64,000 bases of DNA, taken from contig NZ_JHUW01000006.1 of the NCBI RefSeq assembly GCF_000619825.1, positions 1 to 64,000 on the forward strand. The letters are read 5' to 3'. The position numbers were made by a program, and so were the translations under genes. This DNA comes from Prevotella sp. MA2016. GTDB lineage: Bacteria > Bacteroidota > Bacteroidia > Bacteroidales > Bacteroidaceae. Below the pieces are notes generated by a model, which was not told where the DNA came from, did not search any database, and saw nothing but the letters and a program-made list of their open reading frames with translations. Positions 44,940-53,257 of the stretch are shown piece by piece; the first letter of the stretch is position 1; each line of letters opens with the position of its first letter.

Positions 44940-46292
44940 ATGGAAAAGAGAGGTACATTCGGTAGCAAACTGGCAATCATTCTTACTACAGCAGGATCAG
45001 CTGTAGGATTAGGTAATATATGGCGTTTCCCATTCATGACCGGACAGAATGGCGGTGCAGCCTTTATCGTCATCTATCTTGGCTGCGTACTCATATTAGG
45101 CATTCCTGGCATGATAAGCGAGTTTATCGTCGGTCGGCATTCGCAGTCGAATGCTGCACGTGCCTATGGCAACGTAGGCTTCAGAAAGGCTCGATATATC
45201 GGCTATCTGGGCATTCTTACTTCCACGATTATTCTGGGCTTCTATGCCGTTGTAGCTGGTTGGTGCCTGCAGTACCTGTTTGCATCGATAGCCGGACAAT
45301 TAAACGGCGACACCAACTATATCTTAGAATACTTCAAGACCTTCTCAAGCGACCCTATTCGTCCTTGTTTGTGGGCAGTCGGCTTCATATTTATTACCCA
45401 TTTTGTGGTAACCCAGGGTGTTGAGAAAGGCATTGAGCGCGCCTCTAAGCTGCTGATGCCATTACTGCTGCTGATATTGGTAGTATTGGTTATAGCCTCA
45501 TGCCTGCTACCAGGAGCATCTCGCGGTATCGAGTTCCTGCTGAAGCCCGACTTCTCGAAGGTCAGCAGTGGTGTTTTCCTGGAGGCATTAGGCCAGGCTT
45601 TCTTCTCATTGAGCCTTGGTACAGCCTGTTTGTGCACCTATGCATCCTATTTCAAGAAAGATACCAATCTACTGAAATCTGCCACACAGATAGCACTGCT
45701 CGACTCTTTTATAGCCATCTTAGCAGGTTTGATGATATTCCCTGCAGCCTTCTCTGTAGGCGTGCAGCCAGATAGCGGTCCTTCACTCATCTTTATCACC
45801 CTGCCTAATGTGTTCCGTCAGGCTTTCGAGAGCATGCCTATTGTGGGCTTCGTCATCTCCATACTCTTCTATGCGCTATTGGTGTTTGCAGCATTAACAT
45901 CCACCATCTCCATGCACGAGATTGGAACTGCCTTTTTCCACGAAGAGTTACGCCTGCCCAGAAACAAAGCCACATGGATACTGACGCTTGTTTGCAGCTT
46001 CATTGCCATATTCTGCTCGCTATCCGTAGGGGCTAACCCCAATCTGCAGCTATTTGGCATGCCGCTCATGGATTTCTGCGATTTCATCACAGCTCAGATT
46101 ATGCTTCCTGCAGGTGCATTCTTTACCAGCATCCTCATTGGATGGATGGTAGAACAGCAACTGGTGAAACAGGAGTTTGACAATGGAGGCACATTGAAAA
46201 CAAACTTCTTCCATGCTTATATGTTCTCAGTGAAATACATTGTTCCCCTCTGTATCTTACTCATATTCCTGCATCAGTTCCATATTATATGA
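44940..46292 (+). CDS. Sodium-dependent transporter, SNF/NSS family (second copy)
   Basis: The 450-aa paralogue of the preceding protein shares its length, signature (GSKLAIILTTAGSAVGLGNIWRFPFMTGQNGG) and helix order, but loop residues differ throughout. This is therefore an old tandem duplication and not a recent copy. The ATG at 44940 begins right after the previous stop; an upstream in-frame ATG at 44886 lies inside the first copy. Its stop overlaps the next start (ATGA). Confidence 0.92.
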   Translation: MEKRGTFGSKLAIILTTAGSAVGLGNIWRFPFMTGQNGGAAFIVIYLGCVLILGIPGMISEFIVGRHSQSNAARAYGNVGFRKARYIGYLGILTSTIILGFYAVVAGWCLQYLFASIAGQLNGDTNYILEYFKTFSSDPIRPCLWAVGFIFITHFVVTQGVEKGIERASKLLMPLLLLILVVLVIASCLLPGASRGIEFLLKPDFSKVSSGVFLEALGQAFFSLSLGTACLCTYASYFKKDTNLLKSATQIALLDSFIAILAGLMIFPAAFSVGVQPDSGPSLIFITLPNVFRQAFESMPIVGFVISILFYALLVFAALTSTISMHEIGTAFFHEELRLPRNKATWILTLVCSFIAIFCSLSVGANPNLQLFGMPLMDFCDFITAQIMLPAGAFFTSILIGWMVEQQLVKQEFDNGGTLKTNFFHAYMFSVKYIVPLCILLIFLHQFHII

Positions 46293-47188
46293 TTCGCGAA
46301 TTCTTCTATCTACAAAAGTCTGACCGCAAGGTCATACTTACGCTGCTGGCTGTCATCGTTTCAGCATTCATCGTGATAGGTGTGACGGGAGAGGATGCGA
46401 CAACGCCGACAACTGCACAACAGAAGAAACCACGCAAATTCTCTAAATCCCGAAACGAATATTACGCCAGCTACAAGCCCAAGAAAACCGAACTTTTCCC
46501 CTTCGACCCCAATACTGCCGATAGCACACAACTACTTCGTTTAGGACTGCAACCTTGGCAAGTACGGAATATCTATAAATACCGAGCTGCAGGTGGCATC
46601 TATCGCCAGCCACTTGACTTTGCCAAACTCTATGGTCTGACCGTAAAACAATACCGCCAACTGGAACCTTATATCCATATTTCCAACGATTATCTTCCAG
46701 CTTCTAGCTTGGCAAATAACGAAACGGCTCATCATCACAACCTAAACCCACTAAAAGACACTACTACCACCACCTATCAGCACCCGCATAAAATCAAACC
46801 AACAGAGCACATTGCGCTCAACACTGCTGACACCACTACGCTGATAACAGTACCCGGCATCGGGCCGTATTATGCACGAAAGATTGTGCAGTATGGCCAT
46901 AAGTTAGGCGGTTATGTCAGCATCGATCAGCTCGATGAAATCGATGATTTCCCTACCGAAGCCAAGAAGTATATGGTCATAGACAATCCTTCGACCATCA
47001 AGCTGAATATCAACCAATTATCACTTAACGAACTAAGGCGCCACCCATACATCAATTTTTATATGGCCAAAGCCATCACAGACTATCGCCGGGTGCATGG
47101 CAGCATCAAATCCTTGAATGACCTGCGCCTTATAAAAGACTTCACCCCCGACGTAATCAAGCGCCTGACACCTTATGTTGCGTACTGA
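46289..47188 (+). CDS. Membrane-anchored helix-hairpin-helix protein
   Basis: The 299-aa protein has one N-terminal membrane helix (about residues 15-32: VILTLLAVIVSAFIVIGV) and a basic linker. Three ComEA-type helix-hairpin-helix units follow: FDPNTADSTQLLRLGLQPWQVRNIYKYRAAGG, LNTADTTTLITVPGIGPYYARKIVQYGHKLGGY, and LNELRRHPYINFYMAKAITDYRRVHG. Such proteins bind DNA and, in ComEA, bring it to the uptake channel. A role in DNA uptake is plausible with dprA elsewhere in the window, but is only inferred. Confidence 0.83.
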   Translation: MIREFFYLQKSDRKVILTLLAVIVSAFIVIGVTGEDATTPTTAQQKKPRKFSKSRNEYYASYKPKKTELFPFDPNTADSTQLLRLGLQPWQVRNIYKYRAAGGIYRQPLDFAKLYGLTVKQYRQLEPYIHISNDYLPASSLANNETAHHHNLNPLKDTTTTTYQHPHKIKPTEHIALNTADTTTLITVPGIGPYYARKIVQYGHKLGGYVSIDQLDEIDDFPTEAKKYMVIDNPSTIKLNINQLSLNELRRHPYINFYMAKAITDYRRVHGSIKSLNDLRLIKDFTPDVIKRLTPYVAY

Positions 47189-47213
47189 TTTGTTAATAAA
47201 TCATAGCAAATGA

Positions 47214-47243
47214 TTGTTAAATCGATGAAAAGTCGTATATTTG
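47214..47243 (+). promoter_or_regulatory. Promoter of the tat cluster
   Basis: TTG at 47214-47216, a 19-nt spacer and TATATTTG at 47236-47243; the ATG is 28 bp downstream. Confidence 0.65.
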
Positions 47244-47271
47244 CACAAAATAAACTAAAATCAAGAGAAAG

Positions 47272-47457
47272 ATGTTTGGATTAGGATTCCAGGAGATACT
47301 AGTTATCGCATTGATTATTCTGCTGCTCTGTGGCGGCAAGAAGATTCCTGAACTGATGCGTGGCCTCGGCAAGGGTGTAAAGAGCTTCAAGGACGGAATG
47401 AACGAAGTTACAGATATCACAAAAGACGCAGATAAGGAAGAGAAAAAGGATGAGTGA
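47272..47457 (+). CDS. tatA: Twin-arginine translocase subunit TatA
   Basis: The 61-aa protein has the TatA/E layout: an N-terminal membrane helix (QEILVIALIILLLCGGKKIPEL), the FG-type hinge and an amphipathic helix (MRGLGKGVKSFKDGMNE) with an acidic-basic tail. TatA forms the pore that moves folded proteins across the inner membrane. No tatB is nearby, so this subunit may serve both roles. Overlaps tatC by 8 bp. Confidence 0.93.
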   Translation: MFGLGFQEILVIALIILLLCGGKKIPELMRGLGKGVKSFKDGMNEVTDITKDADKEEKKDE

Positions 47458-48196
47458 CACGCCTAGCATGACGTTCTGGGATCATCTCGACGAGCTGCGT
47501 GGGGTGATAATCAGAGTGTTGGTGGTAGCGGCAGTAGGCGCAGCAGCTGCCTTCTGTTTGAAAGACGAACTTTTTGCCATCGTATTGGCGCCAAGAACTA
47601 GCGACTTCATCACATATCGCCTGATGGGCATAGAGCCATTCAGCATCCATCTGATGAACATCGGACTGACTGAGCAATTCATGATTCACCTTAAAACAGC
47701 GTTTTACGCAGGCATCCTGCTCACTTCACCCTATATCATCTACCAACTCTTCCGCTTTGTATCACCAGCGCTCTATGACAATGAAAAGAGATATGCCACA
47801 CTACTCTGCACCAGCGGCTATCTGATGTTCATGCTGGGAACAGCACTCAACTATCTGCTGATATTCCCACTGACAGTCAGATTTCTTGGCACATACCAGG
47901 TTAGTCCTGATGTAGCCAACATGCTCACATTGCAGTCGTATATAGATACGCTGTTGATGATGAATCTGGTGATGGGCATCGTGTTCGAACTTCCTGTAGT
48001 AAGCTATCTACTAGGTAAAATGAAACTTATCAATGCCACGATGATGAAAGCTGTGCGCCAACACGCTTTTATAGCTATACTCATCATATCGGCCATCATC
48101 ACCCCTACAACAGATGCCTTTACACTATTCGTGGTGGCACTACCCATCTGGCTACTCTATGAGCTGAGCATCTTAATAGTAAGAATAACTCAATAG
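47450..48196 (+). CDS. tatC: Twin-arginine translocase subunit TatC
   Basis: TatC recognises the RR signal peptide. The 248-aa protein has six membrane helices and family motifs: FWDHLDELRGVIIRVLV near the N-terminus (conserved Glu), FMIHLKTAFYAGILLTSPYIIYQLFRFVSPALYDNEK and PVVSYLLGKM, then AIITPTTDAFTLFVVALPIWLLYELSI. Length is usual. Its presence beside Tat-signal proteins shows a purpose-built cluster. Confidence 0.96.
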   Translation: MSDTPSMTFWDHLDELRGVIIRVLVVAAVGAAAAFCLKDELFAIVLAPRTSDFITYRLMGIEPFSIHLMNIGLTEQFMIHLKTAFYAGILLTSPYIIYQLFRFVSPALYDNEKRYATLLCTSGYLMFMLGTALNYLLIFPLTVRFLGTYQVSPDVANMLTLQSYIDTLLMMNLVMGIVFELPVVSYLLGKMKLINATMMKAVRQHAFIAILIISAIITPTTDAFTLFVVALPIWLLYELSILIVRITQ

Positions 48197-48219
48197 ACAA
48201 ATACTTATATAATAGACCT

Positions 48220-49713
48220 ATGATACGAAAAGTAAGAACCATTCTGGCAGCAGTACTGTTTGTACTCATCACCCTGCTATTCCTTGATTTTACGGGGACA
48301 TTACATCATTGGCTCTCATGGCTGGCACAGATTCAGTTCCTGCCGGCAGTGATGGCACTCAACGTGATAGTCGTTGTAGCTCTTCTGATGCTAACACTTC
48401 TTTTTGGACGTATCTACTGCTCAATCATCTGTCCTTTAGGAATCTTTCAGGACATACTGGCCAGATTGCGTAGAAAAAAAAATAAATACAGCTACTCTAA
48501 GGAGGTTATCTGGCTGCGCTATCCTGTACTGGCTATTTTCATTTTTGCAGGCATAGCTGGTTGCGGCTCACTATTCCAGTTGCTGGCGCCATATAGCAGC
48601 TATGGCCGCATAGCCACGATGATTTTCCAACCCTTGTGGAAGATGGGCAACAATGTGCTGGCCGTACTGGCCGAGCGTGCTGATAGCTATGCATTCTACA
48701 GTGTGGATACATGGATGCGCTCTATGCCTGTATTCATCATTGCTGCCACTACACTCGTGTTGTTAGTGGTATTGGCCTGGCGAGGCGGCAGAACCTATTG
48801 TAACACGATTTGTCCTGTTGGAACCATCTTGTCGTTCTTTGCCCGCTTCTCTTGGTTCAAGATCCGTTTTAATGTAGATAAATGTAAGAATTGCTCACTC
48901 TGCAGCAAGAATTGTAAGGCTGCATGCATCGACTATAAGACTCATTCCATCGACTACACCCGCTGCGTGGTGTGTGGTAACTGCATGGACCAGTGTAAGT
49001 TTGGCGCCTTGGAATATACCATCAAATCTGGAATAACGAGCAAGGCTAATAAGTCTGTAAAAACCAATGCAACCAGCCCTATCGATGCCTCTAAGCGCAG
49101 CTTCCTGCTGGCATCGGCCTTGGTGTCAACAGCTGCTATGGCTCAGAAAAAGGAGAAACTGATGGACGGCGGCTTGGCCGAAATCGAGGATAAGGTAGCT
49201 CCTGAGCGCCAGACACCTCTGACACCCCCAGGTTCGCTCTCGTTCCAGAATCTGGCCACACGCTGCACAGGCTGTCAGCTTTGTGTATCAGAGTGCCCCA
49301 ACCAGGTGTTGCGCCCTTCTTCTGATTTGATGCACCTGATGCAGCCCACCATGTCGTACGAACATGGCTACTGCCGTCCAGAGTGCACACGCTGCTCTGA
49401 GGTATGCCCTGCAGGCGCCATTCAGGCTATTGACAAGGAGGAGAAGACAGCTATCCAGATTGGTCATGCCGTATGGATTAAGAAGAACTGCGTACCCATC
49501 ACCGATGGCGTAGAGTGCGGCAACTGTGCCCGCCACTGTCCATCGGGTGCTATCGAGATGGTTCCACTTGATGAGAACGACGAGGAGTCACCCATGGTTC
49601 CTGCTATCAACGAGGCTGCCTGCATAGGCTGCGGCGCCTGCGAGTATGTTTGTCCATCACGTCCATTCTCAGCTATCTATGTTGAGGGACACGAAGTTCA
49701 CAAAAAGATTTAA
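48220..49713 (+). CDS. NapH/NapG-like fused membrane ferredoxin
   Basis: The 497-aa protein joins two parts. Residues 1-~270 are NapH-like: membrane helices, two CxxxCP motifs (YCSIICP, YCNTICP), and a cytoplasmic-side ferredoxin with CKNCSLCSKNC and CVVCGNCMDQC. Residues ~280-497 are NapG-like, with CTGCQLCVSECP, CRPECTRCSEVCP, CGNCARHCP and CIGCGACEYVCP. Between them lies KRSFLLASALVSTAAMAQ (Lys292-Arg293), which looks like a Tat-type signal or anchor. In Nap systems NapH and NapG pass electrons from quinol to the periplasm. I infer the same here, with the neighbouring Tat-exported reductase as acceptor or donor. Confidence 0.8.
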   Translation: MIRKVRTILAAVLFVLITLLFLDFTGTLHHWLSWLAQIQFLPAVMALNVIVVVALLMLTLLFGRIYCSIICPLGIFQDILARLRRKKNKYSYSKEVIWLRYPVLAIFIFAGIAGCGSLFQLLAPYSSYGRIATMIFQPLWKMGNNVLAVLAERADSYAFYSVDTWMRSMPVFIIAATTLVLLVVLAWRGGRTYCNTICPVGTILSFFARFSWFKIRFNVDKCKNCSLCSKNCKAACIDYKTHSIDYTRCVVCGNCMDQCKFGALEYTIKSGITSKANKSVKTNATSPIDASKRSFLLASALVSTAAMAQKKEKLMDGGLAEIEDKVAPERQTPLTPPGSLSFQNLATRCTGCQLCVSECPNQVLRPSSDLMHLMQPTMSYEHGYCRPECTRCSEVCPAGAIQAIDKEEKTAIQIGHAVWIKKNCVPITDGVECGNCARHCPSGAIEMVPLDENDEESPMVPAINEAACIGCGACEYVCPSRPFSAIYVEGHEVHKKI

Positions 49714-49728
49714 GGAGGAGAAAGCTAT

Positions 49729-51135
49729 ATGGAAAAGAAGAATATATCACGCCGTTCGTTCCTGAAACTCTTCGGAGCAGGATCAGTAGCTACTGCAGCC
49801 ACCTTGGCTGGCTGTAAACAAGCCAACAAGGCCGGTAGTCAGGCTAAAGAAGAATATAGAAACCAGGTGGAGCCACCTGTAGGCAAGATGACCTATCGCA
49901 CTAACCCCAAGACAAAGGAGAAGGTGTCGGTGCTGGGTTATGGCATGATGCGCCTGCCATCAAAGGTAGATAACAGCGATGAGTATGATCAGGACATGAT
50001 CAACAAGCAGATAGACTATGCCTTGGAGCATGGTTTGAACTATATCGATACATCTCCTGTATATTGCCAGGGAAAGTCGGAGCACTGCACAGGTATCGCC
50101 CTGAGCCGTCACAAGCGCAGCGAATACTTTGTGGCCACCAAACTCTCTAACTTCAACCACGACTACTGGACGTTCGAGAAGTCGAAAGAGATGTATCAGA
50201 ACTCGCTGAAGGAACTGCAGGTGGATTACATCGACTACTATCTGCTGCACGCCGTTGGTGGCAGCATGGAGGAGTTTAATGGCCGCTATGTAGATAATGG
50301 CATCATGGACTATCTACTTAAAGAGCGCGAGGCAGGACGCATCCGCAACCTGGGCTTCTCGTTCCATGGCAAACAGGAGGTATTCGACGAGGTGCTGGCC
50401 ACGCACGAGAAATACCATTGGGACTTTGTGCAGATAGAGCTCAACTATCTGGACTGGGATTATGCCAACGAGATTAGCAAAAGCAACGTTGATGCCAGCT
50501 ATCTCTATGCCGAACTGCAAAAGAAAGGCATACCTGCTGTCATTATGGAGCCACTGCTGGGCGGCCGATTAGCTAACCTGCCACAGTATCTGGCCACAGA
50601 ACTGAAGAGTCGCGACCCAGAGCGCTCAGTTGCATCGTGGGCTTTCCGCTATGCAGGTACCAACGAGGGTGTACTTACTGTTCTGAGTGGTATGACCTAT
50701 ATGGAGCACCTGAAAGATAATCTCTTGAGCTATTGTCCGCTGAAACCGCTTACCGAAGAGGAGATGCGCTTCCTGGATAAGGAGATCGCCCAGAAGATTG
50801 TGGGACTCGAGAATATTCCTTGCAACGACTGCAAGTACTGCATGCCTTGTCCTTATGGTGTGGATATCCCAGCCATCTTTGTACACTACAACAAATGTAA
50901 GAACGAAGGTTCGCTGCCAATGGGTGTGGGCGATGCTGAGTATCGCAAACATCGTCGCCAGTATCTTATCTCACTTGATAGGGTAGTGCCTCGCGATCGC
51001 CAACCCGACCACTGCATCCAGTGCGGCCAATGTGAGCCTCATTGCCCTCAGAGCATCCGCATTCCTCGCGAACTGCGCAAGATTGATGAGATGATAGAGA
51101 GTCTGAAACGTAACGAAGAGGCGCCAGAAGTATAA
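49729..51135 (+). CDS. Tat-exported lipoprotein: aldo/keto reductase with ferredoxin domain
   Basis: The 468-aa protein starts with a twin-arginine signal (SRRSFLKLFGAG) and a lipobox (LAGC, Cys29), so it should be exported folded and anchored. The aldo/keto reductase barrel occupies about residues 65-345 (VLGYGMMRLP, YIDTSPVYCQGKSEHCTG, LLHAVGG). A 4Fe-4S region follows with CNDCKYCMPCPYG and CIQCGQCEPHCPQ. Export of a folded Fe-S enzyme needs Tat, whose genes lie 1.5 kb upstream in the same direction. Substrate unknown. It begins 15 bp after the ferredoxin gene. Confidence 0.87.
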   Translation: MEKKNISRRSFLKLFGAGSVATAATLAGCKQANKAGSQAKEEYRNQVEPPVGKMTYRTNPKTKEKVSVLGYGMMRLPSKVDNSDEYDQDMINKQIDYALEHGLNYIDTSPVYCQGKSEHCTGIALSRHKRSEYFVATKLSNFNHDYWTFEKSKEMYQNSLKELQVDYIDYYLLHAVGGSMEEFNGRYVDNGIMDYLLKEREAGRIRNLGFSFHGKQEVFDEVLATHEKYHWDFVQIELNYLDWDYANEISKSNVDASYLYAELQKKGIPAVIMEPLLGGRLANLPQYLATELKSRDPERSVASWAFRYAGTNEGVLTVLSGMTYMEHLKDNLLSYCPLKPLTEEEMRFLDKEIAQKIVGLENIPCNDCKYCMPCPYGVDIPAIFVHYNKCKNEGSLPMGVGDAEYRKHRRQYLISLDRVVPRDRQPDHCIQCGQCEPHCPQSIRIPRELRKIDEMIESLKRNEEAPEV

Positions 51136-51148
51136 AAAACGTAGAAAA

Positions 51149-51180
51149 TTTGGTTAATTGCCTAATTTGCAGTAACTTTG
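51149..51180 (+). promoter_or_regulatory. Promoter of ychF-lgt
   Basis: TTTG at 51149-51152, a 20-nt spacer and TAACTTTG at 51173-51180. Confidence 0.82.
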
Positions 51181-51208
51181 CACCCGAAATAAACGTTTAT
51201 AGAAGAAA

Positions 51209-52309
51209 ATGGCATTAAAATGTGGTATTGTAGGACTGCCTAATGTCGGCAAGTCTACCTTGTTTAATTGTCTGTCGAGTGCAAAGGCTCAGGCAGCTAA
51301 TTTCCCTTTTTGTACAATCGAACCCAATGTGGGTGTCATCACCGTACCAGATGAAAGACTGACCAAACTCGCTGAATTGGTACACCCAGGACGCATTGTT
51401 CCTGCCACCTGCGAGATTGTAGATATCGCCGGACTCGTGAAAGGTGCCTCAAAGGGCGAGGGTCTGGGAAATAAATTCCTTGGAAACATCCGTGAGACCG
51501 ATGCGATTATCCATGTGCTCCGCTGTTTCGAGGATGAGAATATCACTCACGTTGATGGTACCATCGACCCCATCCGCGACAAAGAGATTATCGATACTGA
51601 GCTCCAGCTGAAGGACCTCGAGACCATCGAGAGCCGTCTGGCCAAGACCGAGAAGGCTGCAGCTGCAGGTAATAAGGACGCTAAGGTAGAGGCTACCGTG
51701 CTGCACGCTTATAAAGAGGTGCTTGAGCAGGGTAAGAATGCCCGTATCGTAGAGTTCGAGAGCAAAGATGAGCAGGATTGCGCTCGCAACCTGTTCCTGC
51801 TTACTTCAAAGCCTGTGCTTTACGTTTGTAACGTAGGCGAGACTGATGCCAAGAGCGGTAACGACTTCACCAAGAAGGTAGAGGAACTGGCTAAAGAAGA
51901 AGGCGCAGAAACCATGGTAATTGCCGCCAAAACCGAAGAGGATATCGCCGAGCTCGAGAGCTATGAGGACAAGCAGATGTTCTTGGAGGAGCTCGGCTTG
52001 GAAGAGAGTGGTGTAAACCGCCTGATCAAGAAGGCTTATGCGCTGCTGAACCTCGAAACCTTTATCACCGCTGGTGAGATGGAGGTGAAGGCCTGGACCT
52101 ACAAGAAGGGTTGGAAGGCTCCACAGTGCGCTGGTGTCATCCATACCGACTTTGAAAAGGGCTTTATCCGTGCTGAGGTTATCAAGTACGACGACTATAT
52201 CCAGTATGGCTCAGAGGCTGCTGTCCGCGAGGCAGGTAAGCTGGCCGTTGAGGGTAAGGAGTACGTGGTTCAGGACGGCGACATTATGCATTTCCGCTTT
52301 AACGTATGA
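51209..52309 (+). CDS. ychF: Ribosome-binding ATPase YchF
   Basis: YchF is an Obg-family P-loop protein that prefers ATP and binds ribosomes. The 366-aa protein has G1 [12 protein letters not shown], the switch region [26 protein letters not shown], the NxxE-type specificity motif in place of NKxD (CNVGETD), and a C-terminal TGS domain ([17 protein letters not shown] to the end). Complete and of usual length. The stop overlaps lgt as ATGA. Confidence 0.96.
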   Translation: MALKCGIVGLPNVGKSTLFNCLSSAKAQAANFPFCTIEPNVGVITVPDERLTKLAELVHPGRIVPATCEIVDIAGLVKGASKGEGLGNKFLGNIRETDAIIHVLRCFEDENITHVDGTIDPIRDKEIIDTELQLKDLETIESRLAKTEKAAAAGNKDAKVEATVLHAYKEVLEQGKNARIVEFESKDEQDCARNLFLLTSKPVLYVCNVGETDAKSGNDFTKKVEELAKEEGAETMVIAAKTEEDIAELESYEDKQMFLEELGLEESGVNRLIKKAYALLNLETFITAGEMEVKAWTYKKGWKAPQCAGVIHTDFEKGFIRAEVIKYDDYIQYGSEAAVREAGKLAVEGKEYVVQDGDIMHFRFNV

Positions 52310-53181
52310 TGAATCTACTCAACTATATCCTTTGGGATCCAGACCTGATAGCTTTTAAGTTGGGACCTATTCCACTTCTAGGCACTATTGCTGTTCGCTG
52401 GTACGGACTGATGTGGGTCATCGGTCTGGCCTTGGCTTATTTCGTGGTAAAGCACCTCTACAAGGAGCAGAAGATCAAGGACGAATACTTCGATCCTCTC
52501 TTCATCTACTGCTTCTTCGGCATCCTGATTGGTGCCCGTCTGGGGCATTGCATCTTCTATGAGCCCGATTACTTCCTGACTTCAGGCAAGGGACTGATTG
52601 AGATGCTGCTGCCTATCCGCTTTGGCGAAGATGGAAGCTGGCTGGGACAGACCTTTGGCTTCCACGTCATAGGCTATGCAGGCCTGGCATCCCACGGAGG
52701 TACGCTTGGCTTGATGATAGCCCTGTGGATGTATGTGCGCAAAACGAAACTGAGCATCTGGACGGTGCTCGACAATATTGCCATCGCCACAGGTACCACA
52801 GCCTGCTTTATCCGATTGGGCAACCTGATGAACTCAGAGATTATTGGTAAGATAACCGATGTGCCTTGGGCATTCATCTTCGAGCGTGTAGATGCTGTGC
52901 CTCGCCATCCAGGACAGCTCTATGAGGCTATCGCCTATGCTATCCTGTTCTTCATCATGTGGTATCTCCACAAGAAGATGCCAGAGAAGATTGGCACCGG
53001 CTGGTACTTCGGCTTCTGCCTGGCATACATCTTCACCTTCCGATTCTTCATCGAATACACCAAGGAGGTACAGGAGGCCTTCGAAGCATCGCTCCCCATC
53101 GATATGGGACAGATACTCTCTATCCCATTCATCATTCTCGGAGCCTATTGCATGATTAAAGCAAAGAAGAAAACATTATAA
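52306..53181 (+). CDS. lgt: Prolipoprotein diacylglyceryl transferase
   Basis: Lgt transfers diacylglycerol from phosphatidylglycerol to the lipobox Cys of prolipoproteins at the inner membrane. The 291-aa protein has about seven helices, [47 protein letters not shown] and [39 protein letters not shown] (signature). It is followed by [13 protein letters not shown]. It processes, among others, the lipoproteins seen in this window. Its ATG overlaps the ychF stop. Confidence 0.96.
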   Translation: MMNLLNYILWDPDLIAFKLGPIPLLGTIAVRWYGLMWVIGLALAYFVVKHLYKEQKIKDEYFDPLFIYCFFGILIGARLGHCIFYEPDYFLTSGKGLIEMLLPIRFGEDGSWLGQTFGFHVIGYAGLASHGGTLGLMIALWMYVRKTKLSIWTVLDNIAIATGTTACFIRLGNLMNSEIIGKITDVPWAFIFERVDAVPRHPGQLYEAIAYAILFFIMWYLHKKMPEKIGTGWYFGFCLAYIFTFRFFIEYTKEVQEAFEASLPIDMGQILSIPFIILGAYCMIKAKKKTL

Positions 53182-53197
53182 TATAGTACTTCAATAC

Positions 53198-53256
53198 AAA
53201 TTCACTGAAATTGGTCAGTAAATTCACTGAAATTGGTGACCAAATTCAGTGAATTT
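53198..53256. terminator. Repeat-built bidirectional terminator between lgt and mutS
   Basis: An 18-bp unit, AAATTCACTGAAATTGGT, occurs at 53198-53215 and 53220-53237. An inverted copy (ACCAAATTCAGTGAATTT, one mismatch) lies at 53239-53256. The inner pair is separated by 1 nt, giving a near-perfect palindrome between two convergent genes. Confidence 0.7.
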
Positions 53257-53257
53257 G

